Source: Selenomonadaceae bacterium
GTDB taxonomy: Bacteria; Bacillota; Negativicutes; Selenomonadales; Selenomonadaceae
Assembly: GCA_030523645.1 (NCBI GenBank)
Contig: JAUNIB010000009.1
Coordinates: 42,079 to 91,867 of the forward strand
Reading direction: 5' to 3'
Length of the DNA: 49,789 bases
In this document: positions 24,045-33,311 of the stretch, piece by piece
Position numbering within the stretch: the first letter of the stretch is position 1
Layout: every line of letters starts with the position of its first letter
Translations under genes and position numbers: made by a program
The notes under the pieces: generated by a model
Database searches by the model: none
The model's input: only the letters and a program-made list of their open reading frames with translations
Told to the model about the DNA's origin: nothing

Positions 24045-25544
24045 ATGACAAATAAAAAAACAGCGCCTCTTTATGAGGCGCTGGTCAGATATGCCGACTC
24101 AGGCTGCAGTCCCTGGCATACCCCAGGGCACAAGATGGGGCTGGGGGCAGACAGCCGGCTGAAAAATCTCATAACCCCTCTTGGCCTCCGGGGGGAGGTG
24201 TCACTGGCGGATGAGCTGGATGACCCCTTTGCTCCCACGGGAGCTATTGCGGCGGCGCAGCAGGCGGCGGCAAAATGCTTCGGAGCAAGAGATACGGTAT
24301 TCTCGGTCAGCGGTACTACCGGCGCAATCCACATGATGATTCTGGCGGCGTTGTCTCCGGGAGATACGGTGCTGGTGAGCCGGAGTGTTCACCGGTCGGT
24401 GATGGGCGGCCTGGTGCTGGCGGGAGCGGTCCCGGTGTATATCGACCCTGAGTACGATGAGGATGCGGAGCTGGCGCTGAATATAACTCCCGAGGCAGTG
24501 GAGGCGGCGGTGGAGAAATATCCGTCGGCAAAGGCGCTGCTTCTTGTGTCGCCAAACTATTACGGCATTGCCGCCAATCTAAGACGAATAGCGGATATAC
24601 TTCATCGGGCAGGAATGCTGCTGCTGGTGGATGAGGCTCACGGAGCCCATCTGTCGGGTCTCGGAAAATCAAATGCAAAGAATGACGGAGCAGGAACGCC
24701 GCTGCCGGCCGCACAGTCAGGAGCTGATTTAATCGCGCAAAGCACTCACAAGCTGCTTGGGTCGCTCACTCAGACTTCGATGCTGCACATCGGAGCGGAG
24801 GCTCCGGCTGATATGACGGAGCGGGTATATCGGGCATACGGCATTACCCAGACCACCAGTCCCGATTATCTGCTGCTGGCCTCGCTTGATACGGCAAGAG
24901 CCCAGTTTGAGGAGCAGGGGGAGAAGTCCCTCAGCCGGGTCTGTGAGCTGGCCTGTAAGCTGCGGCAGAAGGTGGAAGCCCTGCCGGGACTGTCGGTGTA
25001 TTCTCTGCCGGAAAACCGGCAGAAGGATTTCACGCAGGATATATTGAAGCTGTCGGTAGATGTTTCGGGACTGGGAATTACCGGGCCGGAGGCCTGGAGC
25101 TATCTCCGGGAAAATTGTCTCATGCAGCCTGAGCTCAGTGATGCCAGCCGGGTGCTGTTCATCATCAGCTATGCCGACGGAGAAGACTCACTGGGAAGAC
25201 TTTACGGTGCGCTGGCAGCGCTCTCCGAGGAATACAGGAATAAGGGACAGAAGCAGGGAAAGAAAATCCCTCGGCTGCCGAAATCTCCGGAGGGTACGCC
25301 GCCCATGACGCCAAGGGATGCTTATTTTGCCCCGGCGGAGACGGTGGAGATTGACCGGGCGGTAGGACGGATGGCGGCAGAAGCCCCTATGTTTTATCCG
25401 CCGGGAATCCCGGTGTTCTATCCGGGGGAATTTATTACCGCAGAGGCCGTGGAATATCTGCAGGCGGGATTGGCCGCAGGGCTTGTGCCGCACGCCGATG
25501 ACCCGACTTTGAAGACGATAAAGGTCATAAAGGGTCAGCAGTAA
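24045..25544 (+). CDS. Orn/Lys/Arg decarboxylase family PLP enzyme (SpeA/YaaO-like)
   Basis: The 499-residue protein is a fold-type I PLP enzyme of the short Firmicute decarboxylase group. It has HTPGHKMG near residue 25, FSVSGTTGAIHMMI at about 86-99, VDEAHGAHLSG at about 195-205 and the PLP lysine K236 in STHKLLGSLTQ. The C-terminal region ends with PPGIPVFYPGE, as in arginine/lysine decarboxylases. Substrate (Arg, Lys or Orn) is not decided by sequence. In Bacillus the yaaO gene lies just before tmk, as here. Start 24045 follows GAAGGAACAAAGG; an in-frame opening at 23985 would overlap the preceding gene. It heads the housekeeping operon. Confidence 0.9.
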   Translation: MTNKKTAPLYEALVRYADSGCSPWHTPGHKMGLGADSRLKNLITPLGLRGEVSLADELDDPFAPTGAIAAAQQAAAKCFGARDTVFSVSGTTGAIHMMILAALSPGDTVLVSRSVHRSVMGGLVLAGAVPVYIDPEYDEDAELALNITPEAVEAAVEKYPSAKALLLVSPNYYGIAANLRRIADILHRAGMLLLVDEAHGAHLSGLGKSNAKNDGAGTPLPAAQSGADLIAQSTHKLLGSLTQTSMLHIGAEAPADMTERVYRAYGITQTTSPDYLLLASLDTARAQFEEQGEKSLSRVCELACKLRQKVEALPGLSVYSLPENRQKDFTQDILKLSVDVSGLGITGPEAWSYLRENCLMQPELSDASRVLFIISYADGEDSLGRLYGALAALSEEYRNKGQKQGKKIPRLPKSPEGTPPMTPRDAYFAPAETVEIDRAVGRMAAEAPMFYPPGIPVFYPGEFITAEAVEYLQAGLAAGLVPHADDPTLKTIKVIKGQQ

Positions 25545-25561
25545 ACAGAGAAGGAAAAGAA

Positions 25562-26233
25562 ATGGCTAAAGGAAAGCTGATTGTCATTGAAGCCGGGGAC
25601 GGCTGCGGCAAGGCCACCCAGACGGCGGCACTGTTTGCCCGGCTGCAGGCGGAAGGATATAAAGTAAAGAAGATAGAGTTCCCGGATTACGACAGCCCGG
25701 CGGCAATGCCGGTGAAGATGTATCTGGGAGGAGAGTTCGGCAGCACGGCCGATTCGGTGAATGCCTATGCGGCCTCAACTTTTTTTGCGGTTGACCGCTT
25801 TGCTTCCTATCGGATGAAGTGGGGGAAGGATTACGAGGACGGCACCGTAATTTTGGCTGACCGGTACACTACCAGCAATCTCGTTCATCAGGCAGTGAAG
25901 ATAACTGATGAGAAAGAGAGAGAGGCGTACTTCGACTGGCTGACGGACTTTGAGTACGGCAAGCTGGGGCTGCCGGCTCCGGACGGAGTAATTTTCCTTG
26001 ATATGAAGCCGGAGGTATCGGCGAAGCTGATTGCTCAGCGGGCGGCGGCCGGACGGGAGAAGGATATTCACGAGCAGGATGAGGCTTATCTTGTCCGCTG
26101 CCATGAGGCCTATGCCGCACTGGCGAAGCGGGAGGGATGGAAGACTGTGGCCTGCGATGACGGGGAGAAGCCCCGGAGCATTGAGGAAATTGCTGAGGAA
26201 ATCTACAGCGTAGTGAAAGGGATTTTGGCGTGA
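25562..26233 (+). CDS. tmk: Thymidylate kinase (dTMP kinase family)
   Basis: The 223-residue nucleotide kinase has a P-loop in VIEAGDGCGKATQTA (about 8-22), a substrate region FFAVDRFASYRMKW and the DR motif in ILADRYTTSNLVHQ. The lid region has RAAAGREKDIHEQ. It phosphorylates dTMP to dTDP. The form GxDGxGKATQ and the long insert resemble the deoxynucleoside kinase-like thymidylate kinases common in Clostridia and Negativicutes, not the E. coli type. It is 17 bases after the decarboxylase gene and overlaps rnmV by four bases. Confidence 0.88.
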   Translation: MAKGKLIVIEAGDGCGKATQTAALFARLQAEGYKVKKIEFPDYDSPAAMPVKMYLGGEFGSTADSVNAYAASTFFAVDRFASYRMKWGKDYEDGTVILADRYTTSNLVHQAVKITDEKEREAYFDWLTDFEYGKLGLPAPDGVIFLDMKPEVSAKLIAQRAAAGREKDIHEQDEAYLVRCHEAYAALAKREGWKTVACDDGEKPRSIEEIAEEIYSVVKGILA

Positions 26234-26766
26234 TAAAAGAAGTAATCGTGGTAGAGGGCAAGTCGGATGTGGCGGCAATCGGCCGAGCATTGGAAGCGGA
26301 CTGCCTCATTACCGGCGGCTTCGGCCTGTCAAAGCGGGCCATGAATGATATAAGGGCGGCCTATGAGAAGCGGGGCATTATCATCCTCACCGACCCGGAC
26401 GGGGCAGGGGAGAGGATACGCCGCCATCTGGAAAAGCGTTTCCCCAAGGCGAAGCACGCCTATGTGCCTCGTGAGGAAGCAACGAATCCGGCGGACGGCG
26501 ATGTGGGCATCGAAGATGCCAGCCCGGAGTCTATAAGAAAGGCGTTGGAAAAGGTACATACGCCAATGGAATTTGAGGAAGAAACCTTTACATCCGCCGA
26601 CCTCATAATGAATAACCTGTCGGGAGCGGCGGAGGCCAGCAGCCGGCGAGCAAGGCTGGGGGCAGCACTTGGCCTTGGCTACGGCAATGCGAAGGTGTTT
26701 TTGAAGCGCCTTAACCACTACGGAATAACCCGCGAAGAATTTGAGAAGGCTGTGGCGGAGCTGTAA
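26230..26766 (+). CDS. rnmV: Ribonuclease M5
   Basis: This 178-residue TOPRIM nuclease matures the 5S rRNA precursor. It shows VVEGKSDVAAI (TOPRIM Glu, about 8-18), TDPDGAGERIRR (the DxD acidic pair) and HAYVPREEA, as in Bacillus RnmV. The C-terminal domain ends FLKRLNHYGITREEFEKAV. The GTG start overlaps the tmk stop, giving translational coupling. Its place before rsmA is the usual Firmicute order. Confidence 0.93.
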   Translation: MIKEVIVVEGKSDVAAIGRALEADCLITGGFGLSKRAMNDIRAAYEKRGIIILTDPDGAGERIRRHLEKRFPKAKHAYVPREEATNPADGDVGIEDASPESIRKALEKVHTPMEFEEETFTSADLIMNNLSGAAEASSRRARLGAALGLGYGNAKVFLKRLNHYGITREEFEKAVAEL

Positions 26767-26798
26767 GACAGCCAATGAACTGAATACAAAGGAGCAAC

Positions 26799-27665
26799 AT
26801 GACAGAGAAACAGACTATCATGCCCCGGATTGTACTTCCGGAGGTAACTCACCGCATTTTGAAGCACTTCGGTCTGAAGGCCAGCCATCGCCTGGGACAG
26901 AATTTCCTGATTGCCCCGGCAATCGTGGAGGGTATCGTTCTGGCGGCGGAGATTCAGCCGGGAGACCGGGTGCTGGAAATCGGCCCCGGTATCGGCACTC
27001 TCACCCAGGCACTGGCCGAGGCCGGCGCGCAGGTAACGGCGGTGGAGCTGGACAAGAAGCTGCCGGCGGTGCTGGCAGAAACCCTGAAGGGCTACGACAA
27101 TGTCACCATCGTTCCCGGCGATATTTTGAAGGTTGATATTAAGACAATGATGGGTGATGAACCGTTCAAGGTGGTAGCAAACCTTCCTTATTATATAACG
27201 ACACCGATACTGCTGGAGCTGCTGGAGAAGAAGCTGAACATTTCCCTCATTGTCACCATGGTGCAGAAGGAAGTGGCTGAGCGTATGGTGGCGGAGCCGG
27301 GGGGCAAGGACTACGGCGCCCTCTCTGTGGCAGTTCAGTATCACACCGAGCCGGATATCGTTCTCACCGTACCGCCGAAATCCTTCCATCCGGCACCGGA
27401 GGTTGACTCAGTGGTCATCCGCTGCCGCCGTCGTGAGAAGCCGGCAGTGGAGTGCGGGGATGAAAAGATGTTCTTCCGGGTAGCGAGAGCTTCCTTCGGT
27501 CAGCGGCGCAAGACGCTGGTGAATGCTCTGAAGGGCGCAGGCTTTCTGAAGGAAGATATTGAAAGAGCCGTGGCCTATGCCGGGATTGATACCGGCCGCC
27601 GGGGCGAGACATTATCGTTGGAGGAGTTTGCCAAGCTGGCAGACGGATTTCTGAAAGGAGAATAG
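26799..27665 (+). CDS. rsmA: 16S rRNA dimethyladenosine transferase
   Basis: The 288-residue methyltransferase carries RLGQNFLI at the N-terminus, the SAM motif LEIGPGIGTLTQAL and the adenine-binding NLPYY motif in VANLPYYITTPILLELL. It dimethylates two adjacent adenosines in the 3' hairpin of 16S rRNA during 30S assembly. The C-terminal helical domain (FHPAPEVDSVVIR, ARASFGQRRKTLVNAL) is complete. AAGGAG is just upstream of the ATG, 32 bases from rnmV. Also called ksgA. Confidence 0.95.
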   Translation: MTEKQTIMPRIVLPEVTHRILKHFGLKASHRLGQNFLIAPAIVEGIVLAAEIQPGDRVLEIGPGIGTLTQALAEAGAQVTAVELDKKLPAVLAETLKGYDNVTIVPGDILKVDIKTMMGDEPFKVVANLPYYITTPILLELLEKKLNISLIVTMVQKEVAERMVAEPGGKDYGALSVAVQYHTEPDIVLTVPPKSFHPAPEVDSVVIRCRRREKPAVECGDEKMFFRVARASFGQRRKTLVNALKGAGFLKEDIERAVAYAGIDTGRRGETLSLEEFAKLADGFLKGE

Positions 27666-27667
27666 TC

Positions 27668-27925
27668 ATGAGTGCATACACCTATAAAACCACCGGAACC
27701 TGCAGCAAGGAGATTACTGTGGAGCTGGAGGGCAATATCATTAAGAGCGTAAACTTTTTGGGAGGCTGCCCCGGCAATCTGGCGGCCATTTCCAAAATCG
27801 TTGTGGGCATGGACAAGGACAGGGTCATAGAAATCTGGCGGGGAAATGACTGCGGCAATCGCGGCACATCCTGCGCCGACCAGCTTACCCGTGCATTGGA
27901 AGCAGCTTACGAGGCAAACAAGTAA
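27668..27925 (+). CDS. TSCPD domain-containing protein
   Basis: The 85-residue protein matches the TSCPD/TIGR03905 family: a TYKTTGTCSKEI start, NFLGGCPGNL and the ending NRGTSCADQLTRAL. The domain resembles the C-terminal domain of B12-dependent ribonucleotide reductases (NrdJ). The four conserved cysteines could bind metal. Function of the free-standing protein is not known. Its ATG is two bases after the rsmA stop, behind AAAGGAG, so it belongs to the operon. Confidence 0.9.
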   Translation: MSAYTYKTTGTCSKEITVELEGNIIKSVNFLGGCPGNLAAISKIVVGMDKDRVIEIWRGNDCGNRGTSCADQLTRALEAAYEANK

Positions 27926-28714
27926 ATGATTTACGACAGCCATCTTCATACAGAGTTCTCCGCGGACTCAGAGATGAAAATTGCCGATGCTTTGGCAGCG
28001 GCGAGGTCTCAGGGATACGGAATCGTTCTGACGGAGCATTATGACCCGGATTATCCTGGGGACTGGGTCTTTGAATTTTCCCCGGAGGACTACTGGCGTA
28101 CCTACGAAAGTCTGCGGGGCCGGGATGATGATTTGGGCAGCGGACTCTCCCTCGGAGTGGAGTGCGGTATGACGCCCGACCATGCCGGAGTATTGCAGAA
28201 GTTCATTGCCAGAGCACCCTTTGATCAGGTGATCGGCTCTATTCACATATTGGACAACGGGGATATTTACGAGAAGGAATATTATCCCGGCCGGGATAAG
28301 GACAGCGTGTTTACCCGCTACTACACCGTAATGGCTGAAATGGTGCGGGAAAATTCCTTCGTTGATACTCTCGGTCACATCGACTATATCTGCCGGGTGG
28401 CTCCCTACGATAATCCCGGACTGGAGTATCAGCGGTATCACGAGTACATCGATGAAATCCTCCGGGCACTGATAGAGACCGATACCGCCATGGAGATAAA
28501 TACCCGCCGCTTCGGGGACAAGGCTGTTCTCGATGAGCTGGCTCCGGTGTACCGTCGGTTCCGTCAACTGGGGGGCCGGATGGTCACGGTAGGCTCCGAT
28601 GCCCACACTCCCGACCGGGTGGGACTGAATATCAGGACGGCGATTGATTTTGCCGAAAGCCTTGAGCTGACTCCGGTAACTTTCCGCAATCGTAAGGCTG
28701 TAAAGCTATGCTAG
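27926..28714 (+). CDS. PHP domain phosphatase (histidinol-phosphatase HisJ family)
   Basis: The 262-residue PHP protein has the metal-binding motifs in order: DSHLHTEFSAD, LTEHYD, GVECG, IGSIH, LGHIDY and GSDAH. This set builds a trinuclear metal site. HisJ-family enzymes remove phosphate from histidinol phosphate, but many PHP proteins outside his operons act on other phosphoesters, and no other histidine gene is near. It starts at the base after the TSCPD stop, and its stop overlaps the next start by seven bases. Confidence 0.85.
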   Translation: MIYDSHLHTEFSADSEMKIADALAAARSQGYGIVLTEHYDPDYPGDWVFEFSPEDYWRTYESLRGRDDDLGSGLSLGVECGMTPDHAGVLQKFIARAPFDQVIGSIHILDNGDIYEKEYYPGRDKDSVFTRYYTVMAEMVRENSFVDTLGHIDYICRVAPYDNPGLEYQRYHEYIDEILRALIETDTAMEINTRRFGDKAVLDELAPVYRRFRQLGGRMVTVGSDAHTPDRVGLNIRTAIDFAESLELTPVTFRNRKAVKLC

Positions 28715-29475
28715 ATAATGTGATTTTTCTCTGCAAATTTGCTGCCGCCTGGCTGCTGCCGCCGGGAATATTTCTGCTGGCGCTCGTTTATCTGGTGCAC
28801 CGTCTGCTGAAGGCGGCAAAGCGGCGGCTGGCGGCCTTCGTTTCTTCGCTGACGCTGATCATGTACCTTCTGTCCACCCCGCTGATTTCTTCTCTGCTGG
28901 TAAAGGAGCTGGAGGGGACATACACTCCGCCGGAGAATCCGACGGGGGATGTCATCATCATGCTGGGCGGCGGAGCCTTCGGCGATGTGCCGGATATGGA
29001 CGGCATGGGTGTCCTTACCAGTATTCCCTCCAGCCGGCTGCTGACAGCTCTGCGGCTGCACAAGCGGCTTGGCCTGCCCATCCTGCTTTCCGGCGGACAG
29101 GTCTATCAGAACACGGGGAATGAGGCGGAGATTGCCCGCCGGGTGCTGCTGTCCCTTGGGGTGGCACCGGATAAAATCATCGTGGAAAACAGGAGTCAGA
29201 CCACCGGACAGAATGCCCGATTCTCGGCGGAAATCCTCCGGGAGAAGGGACTCCTTCATCCTATTCTCGTTACCAGTGCGGCGCACATGGAGCGGGCGGT
29301 GCTGAATTTTGCCAAGAACGGCATTAAGGTTACAGCTTACCCAACAGATTATCTGACCGGTAAGATTACAACCTTCCATTATAACTATCTGGCTCCGTCA
29401 GCAGATGCCCTTTCCGATACAACTGTCGTTCTGCGGGAGCGGCTGCGTACTATGGTGACGAAGTATATTGAGTAA
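28708..29475 (+). CDS. YdcF/ElyC family membrane protein (DUF218)
   Basis: The 255-residue protein has two N-terminal membrane segments (about 7-30 and 40-60) then a DUF218 domain: DVIIMLGGGAFGD, SSRLLTALRLHKRLGLPILLSGG, ENRSQTTGQNARFSAEIL and PILVTSAAHMERAVLNF. ElyC and SanA relatives influence peptidoglycan or undecaprenyl carrier metabolism in the cell envelope; the reaction is unknown. It overlaps the PHP gene, so the pair is translationally coupled. Confidence 0.88.
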   Translation: MLDNVIFLCKFAAAWLLPPGIFLLALVYLVHRLLKAAKRRLAAFVSSLTLIMYLLSTPLISSLLVKELEGTYTPPENPTGDVIIMLGGGAFGDVPDMDGMGVLTSIPSSRLLTALRLHKRLGLPILLSGGQVYQNTGNEAEIARRVLLSLGVAPDKIIVENRSQTTGQNARFSAEILREKGLLHPILVTSAAHMERAVLNFAKNGIKVTAYPTDYLTGKITTFHYNYLAPSADALSDTTVVLRERLRTMVTKYIE

Positions 29476-29487
29476 GAAAGCAAAAGA

Positions 29488-30828
29488 ATGACAAAGAATC
29501 TCACAGAGGGGGAGCCGGCAGGCCTTATCTGGCATTTCACGATGCCTCTTATCGCCGGTAATATTTTCCAGCAGCTTTATGCCTTTGTCGATACTCTTAT
29601 CGTCGGGCGATGGCTGGGAGTCCACGCCTTGGCGGCGGTAGGCTGTACCGGCTGCCTGATGTTTCTCCTCATCGGTCTTATTCTCGGCACCACCAACGGC
29701 CTTGCCCTGGTCATGGGGCAGCGGTTCGGAGCCGGGGATGAGAAGGGCGTCCGTCGGAGTGCTGCCACCTGTCTGGCGGCCAGCCTGATATTTGCGGCGG
29801 TGCTGACTGCGGTCTCGGTGCTGGCAATACCGGCGATATTGACCGTTATGGAGACGCCGCCGGAAATCTACGAGGATGCAAAAACCTTCATTGTAATTTT
29901 TGCGGCGGCCACGCCGATAGGTGTCCTGTTCGGTCTGCTGACGAATGTTATCAGAGTACTGGGGGACAGTCGGACGGCTACTGTTATGCTGGCGCTGTCC
30001 CTTATTCTCAACATTGCCTTTGAACCGGTGTTTATCCTCTGGCTGAAGTGGGGTGTAGCGGGAGCCGCCTTGGCAACAGGCTGCGGCCAAGTGTTCAGCA
30101 TTGCGGCCTGCCTGTACCATATCCGCCGCCGTTTGCCGCAAATTATTCCCCATGGAGAGGATTGGCATATAACCGGCAAGGATTTGTATGACCATCTCCG
30201 GCTGGGCCTGCCTATGGGCTTCCAGATGACAATCATTGCTATGGGTACCATCGTCCTGCAGGTAGCGCTGAATCGTCTCGGGCCAGTGCCGGTGGCCAGC
30301 TATGCGGCGGCTATGAAGGTAGAGAGCATAGCTATCATGCCAATGATTTCCTTCGGCCTGGCCATGGCGGCCTTCTCGGCGCAGAACTATGGCGCCGGCA
30401 AACTGGAGCGTATCAGTCAGGGCGTAAAGGAAGCAATAAAGATGTCCGGCGGCTTCAGCATCGCCGTGGGAGTATTGCTGTACACCTGCGGCAGCTTCTT
30501 CATGGAGATTTTCGTGGAAGGAGAAAGTGCCGCCGAGGTGGTGGAGTACGGACGGATTTTCCTGACGGTAAACGGATGCTGCTATTTCATTCTCAGCGTG
30601 CTGTTCATCCTGCGAAATACTCTGCAGGGGCTGGGGCAGACGGTTGTCCCGACCATTGCCGGTGTCATGGAGCTGATAATGCGCAGTGTGGCTGCCTTTT
30701 GGCTCTGCGATATCTACGGCTATCTGGGGGCCTGCTGGGCAAGTCCTATGGCCTGGGTCGGCTCGCTGCTGCCTCTTTCCATAGCCTACTGGTATACATC
30801 TAGGACTTTTTTTAGACAAAAGAATTAA
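29488..30828 (+). CDS. MATE family efflux transporter
   Basis: The 446-residue protein has about twelve hydrophobic segments and the usual MATE features: LIWHFTMPLIAGNIFQQLY, VDTLIVGRWLGVHALAAVG, GLALVMGQRFGAGDEKGVRR and PVASYAAAMKVESIAIMPM. It likely exports cationic drugs or metabolites using sodium or proton gradients. It begins 12 bases after the YdcF-like gene and ends the operon at a long AT-rich hairpin. It lacks the C-terminal extension seen in the MATE-like protein at 9152. Confidence 0.9.
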   Translation: MTKNLTEGEPAGLIWHFTMPLIAGNIFQQLYAFVDTLIVGRWLGVHALAAVGCTGCLMFLLIGLILGTTNGLALVMGQRFGAGDEKGVRRSAATCLAASLIFAAVLTAVSVLAIPAILTVMETPPEIYEDAKTFIVIFAAATPIGVLFGLLTNVIRVLGDSRTATVMLALSLILNIAFEPVFILWLKWGVAGAALATGCGQVFSIAACLYHIRRRLPQIIPHGEDWHITGKDLYDHLRLGLPMGFQMTIIAMGTIVLQVALNRLGPVPVASYAAAMKVESIAIMPMISFGLAMAAFSAQNYGAGKLERISQGVKEAIKMSGGFSIAVGVLLYTCGSFFMEIFVEGESAAEVVEYGRIFLTVNGCCYFILSVLFILRNTLQGLGQTVVPTIAGVMELIMRSVAAFWLCDIYGYLGACWASPMAWVGSLLPLSIAYWYTSRTFFRQKN

Positions 30829-30830
30829 AC

Positions 30831-30859
30831 TTGACAAAAATAATCCTATTAGGTATATT
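30831..30859 (+). promoter_or_regulatory. Sigma-70 promoter for the phosphomannomutase gene, inside an inverted repeat
   Basis: TTGACA (30831-30836) and TATATT (30854-30859) are 17 bases apart. The -10 sits in the loop region of the hairpin at 30839-30875, whose centre TAGGTA-TATT-TACCTA is an operator-like palindrome. Confidence 0.75.
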
Positions 30860-30880
30860 TACCTATAGGATTATTTTTAT
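30839..30880 (+). terminator. Long AT-rich hairpin after the MATE gene
   Basis: AATAATCCTATTAGGTA pairs with TACCTATAGGATTATT (one bulge) and is followed by TTTTTAT. It can terminate the upstream operon, but it overlaps the next promoter, so an operator role is equally possible. Confidence 0.6.
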
Positions 30881-30957
30881 AGGACTTATTATTTTGTGAT
30901 TTTTACTAAACTTTTTAGGCAATTTAACGGCTAGTTTTTACATAAGAGGTGGGTAAC

Positions 30958-32316
30958 ATGGAGACTATTTCTACCAAGGCTTTCGGAGCCTACGACCTGC
31001 GGGGTATTTATCCCGGGGAAATCAACGAGGAGCTGGCGTATCGCATCGGCCGCTGCTTCAAGAAGCTGTTCGGCGCGGAGAAAGTCGTTGTGGGCAACGA
31101 TATCCGTCTGTCCGGCCCGTCCATCAAGGCGGCGCTGACCAAAGGCTTGTCCGAGAGCGGCGTAGAGGTCAACGACATCGGTCAGTGCGGTACCGAGATG
31201 ATTTACTTCGCGACTTCCCATCTGAAGGCAGGCGGCGGCGTGATGATTACCGCCAGCCATAATCCCAAGGATTATAACGGAATGAAGCTGGTCCGGGAGG
31301 GAGCCCGTCCCATTTCCGCCGATACCGGTCTGAAGGAGCTGGCAGCAGCTGTCAATGAAGAGCTGCCGGAAGCAGCTACCGTTCCCGGCGAAGTAAAGAA
31401 TGTGGATGTTACCGAGGACTACATCGACCATGTCCTCAGCTATATTGATGTGACCAAATTGAAGCCGCTGACTGTTGTTGCCAATGCCGGCAACGGCGCA
31501 GTAGGACCATTCCTCGATCTGATTGAGAAGAAGCTGCCGGTGAAGCTTATTAAGATATTCAACGAGCCGGACGGCACCTTCCCCAACGGCGTACCCAATC
31601 CCATTCTGGTGGAGAACCGGGATGTTACCAGCAAGGCCGTTATTGATAACAAGGCCGATATCGGTGTGGCCTGGGACGGCGATTTCGACCGCTGCTTCTT
31701 CTTCGATGAGAAGGGCACCTTCCTTGAAGGCTACTACATGGTAGGCTATATGGCGCAGAACTTCCTGAAGAAGTTCCCCGGCGGCGGAGTCATTTACGAT
31801 CCCCGGGTCATCTGGAATACCCTGGACATCGTGGAGAAGGCTGGCGGTAAGCCCATCCTCTCCAAGAGCGGTCACGCATTTATTAAGGAAAGAATGCGGA
31901 AAGAGGATGCCGTGTACGGCGGCGAGATGAGCGCTCATCACTACTTCCGCGATTTCAGCTACTGCGACAGCGGTATGCTGCCGTTCCTTATTGTACTCTC
32001 CCTGCTGTCTGAGACAGAGGCACCGTTCTCCGCCCAGATAGAGGAGCGCATGGAGATGTTCCCCTGCTCCGGCGAGATAAACAGCACCGTAGCTGACGCC
32101 AAGCCCATTCTTGATGCTCTCGAGGCAGAGTACGGCGCCATGCCGGGAGCGGAGGTCGTAAAGATTGACGGTATATCCGTTACCTTCGATAAGTGGCGGT
32201 TCAATCTCCGCATGTCCAATACTGAGCCGGTCATCCGACTGAATGTGGAGACGAAGGGTGACAAGAAGCTGCTGGCAGAGAAGACAGAGGAACTGTTGGC
32301 TAAGATTCGTAAGTAA
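30958..32316 (+). CDS. Phosphomannomutase/phosphoglucomutase
   Basis: The 452-residue alpha-D-phosphohexomutase opens FGAYDLRGIYPGEIN, has the phosphoserine loop TASHNPKDYNG, the metal loop DGDFDRCFF, the sugar loop GGEMSAHHYF and the phosphate-binding RMSNTEPVIRLNVE. It interconverts 1- and 6-phosphates of mannose or glucose and so supplies nucleotide sugars for envelope polysaccharide. The start at 30958 (ATG) is behind AAGAGGTGGG; a GTG at 30949 overlaps that site. It heads a sugar-phosphate set with galU and pgi. Confidence 0.92.
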   Translation: METISTKAFGAYDLRGIYPGEINEELAYRIGRCFKKLFGAEKVVVGNDIRLSGPSIKAALTKGLSESGVEVNDIGQCGTEMIYFATSHLKAGGGVMITASHNPKDYNGMKLVREGARPISADTGLKELAAAVNEELPEAATVPGEVKNVDVTEDYIDHVLSYIDVTKLKPLTVVANAGNGAVGPFLDLIEKKLPVKLIKIFNEPDGTFPNGVPNPILVENRDVTSKAVIDNKADIGVAWDGDFDRCFFFDEKGTFLEGYYMVGYMAQNFLKKFPGGGVIYDPRVIWNTLDIVEKAGGKPILSKSGHAFIKERMRKEDAVYGGEMSAHHYFRDFSYCDSGMLPFLIVLSLLSETEAPFSAQIEERMEMFPCSGEINSTVADAKPILDALEAEYGAMPGAEVVKIDGISVTFDKWRFNLRMSNTEPVIRLNVETKGDKKLLAEKTEELLAKIRK

Positions 32317-32352
32317 GAAAAATATTAAATATAAATTCGTGGGCAAAAGAGA

Positions 32353-33237
32353 ATGAAGAATAATTTTACAGTTCATAAGGCTGTCATTCCGGCAGCCGGT
32401 CTTGGCACCCGCTTCCTGCCGGCCACCAAGGCGCAGCCGAAGGAAATGCTGCCCATTGTGGACAAGCCGGCTATCCAGTTCATTATCGAGGAAGCTCTTG
32501 CCAGCGGGATAGATGAAATCCTCATTATTACCGGCCGCAACAAGCGGGCCATTGAGGACCATTTCGACCGCAATATCGAGCTGGAGCTGCAGCTGGAGGA
32601 GAGCGGCAAATACGACCTGTTGGAAACCATTCGGGAAATCAGTGATGTTCCCATACACTTCATTCGTCAAAAGGAGACGAAGGGTCTTGGTCACGCCGTC
32701 CTCTGCGCAAAGCAGTTCATCGGCAATGAGCCCTTTGCCGTTCTGCTTGGTGACGATTTAGTAGATGCTGAGGTGCCCTGTCTGAAGCAGCTCATATCCG
32801 CCTGGCGGGATGTGGGCGGGACTATTCTCGGCTGTCAGGAGGTACCGCAGGAAAAGGTAAGTGCCTACGGTATCGTAGACGGCGTAAAGACAAAGGAAAA
32901 TCTCTGGCAGGCAAAGGATATGATTGAGAAGCCCTCAGTAGAGGAGGCTCCCTCCCGGCTGGCGGTTTTGGGCAGATATATCCTTGCCCCGGAAATCTTT
33001 GAGATACTGGAAAGCACTCCCCCGGGAAAAGGCGGCGAAATACAGCTCACCGATGCGATAAAGGTGCTGGCAGCGAAGGAGGCCGTATATGCGTACAGCT
33101 TTGCCGGACGCCGCTATGACATCGGCGACAAGGAAGGCTTCCTGGAAGCAACGGTGGAGCAGGCCTTGAAGCGGCCTGAGCTGCGTGAGCGGTTCATCGA
33201 GTATCTGAGCCGTACTCTGCCGACATTGGTAAAATAA
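32353..33237 (+). CDS. galU: UTP-glucose-1-phosphate uridylyltransferase
   Basis: The 294-residue enzyme has the canonical nucleotidyltransferase start KAVIPAAGLGTRFLPATKAQ then PKEMLPIVDKPAIQF, the metal region LLGDDLVDAE and the C-terminal RRYDIGDKEGFLEATVE. It makes UDP-glucose from UTP and glucose-1-phosphate, directly using the product of the mutase upstream. The ATG lies 36 bases after that gene with AAAAGAGA as a weak ribosome binding site. Confidence 0.95.
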   Translation: MKNNFTVHKAVIPAAGLGTRFLPATKAQPKEMLPIVDKPAIQFIIEEALASGIDEILIITGRNKRAIEDHFDRNIELELQLEESGKYDLLETIREISDVPIHFIRQKETKGLGHAVLCAKQFIGNEPFAVLLGDDLVDAEVPCLKQLISAWRDVGGTILGCQEVPQEKVSAYGIVDGVKTKENLWQAKDMIEKPSVEEAPSRLAVLGRYILAPEIFEILESTPPGKGGEIQLTDAIKVLAAKEAVYAYSFAGRRYDIGDKEGFLEATVEQALKRPELRERFIEYLSRTLPTLVK

Positions 33238-33249
33238 AAGAAATATACA

Positions 33250-33286
33250 AATCCCCCGCTGCTCCGGCAGCTGTGATGAGGGGAGG
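33250..33286 (+). other. GC-rich hairpin between galU and pgi
   Basis: CCCC at the left and GGGG at the right enclose CTGC-TCCG-GCAG, a stem with a stable tetraloop. No T-run follows, so it is more likely an RNA-processing or stabilising hairpin than a terminator. Confidence 0.45.
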
Positions 33287-33311
33287 CAGTATTGCAGAAG
33301 GAGAATGAATT

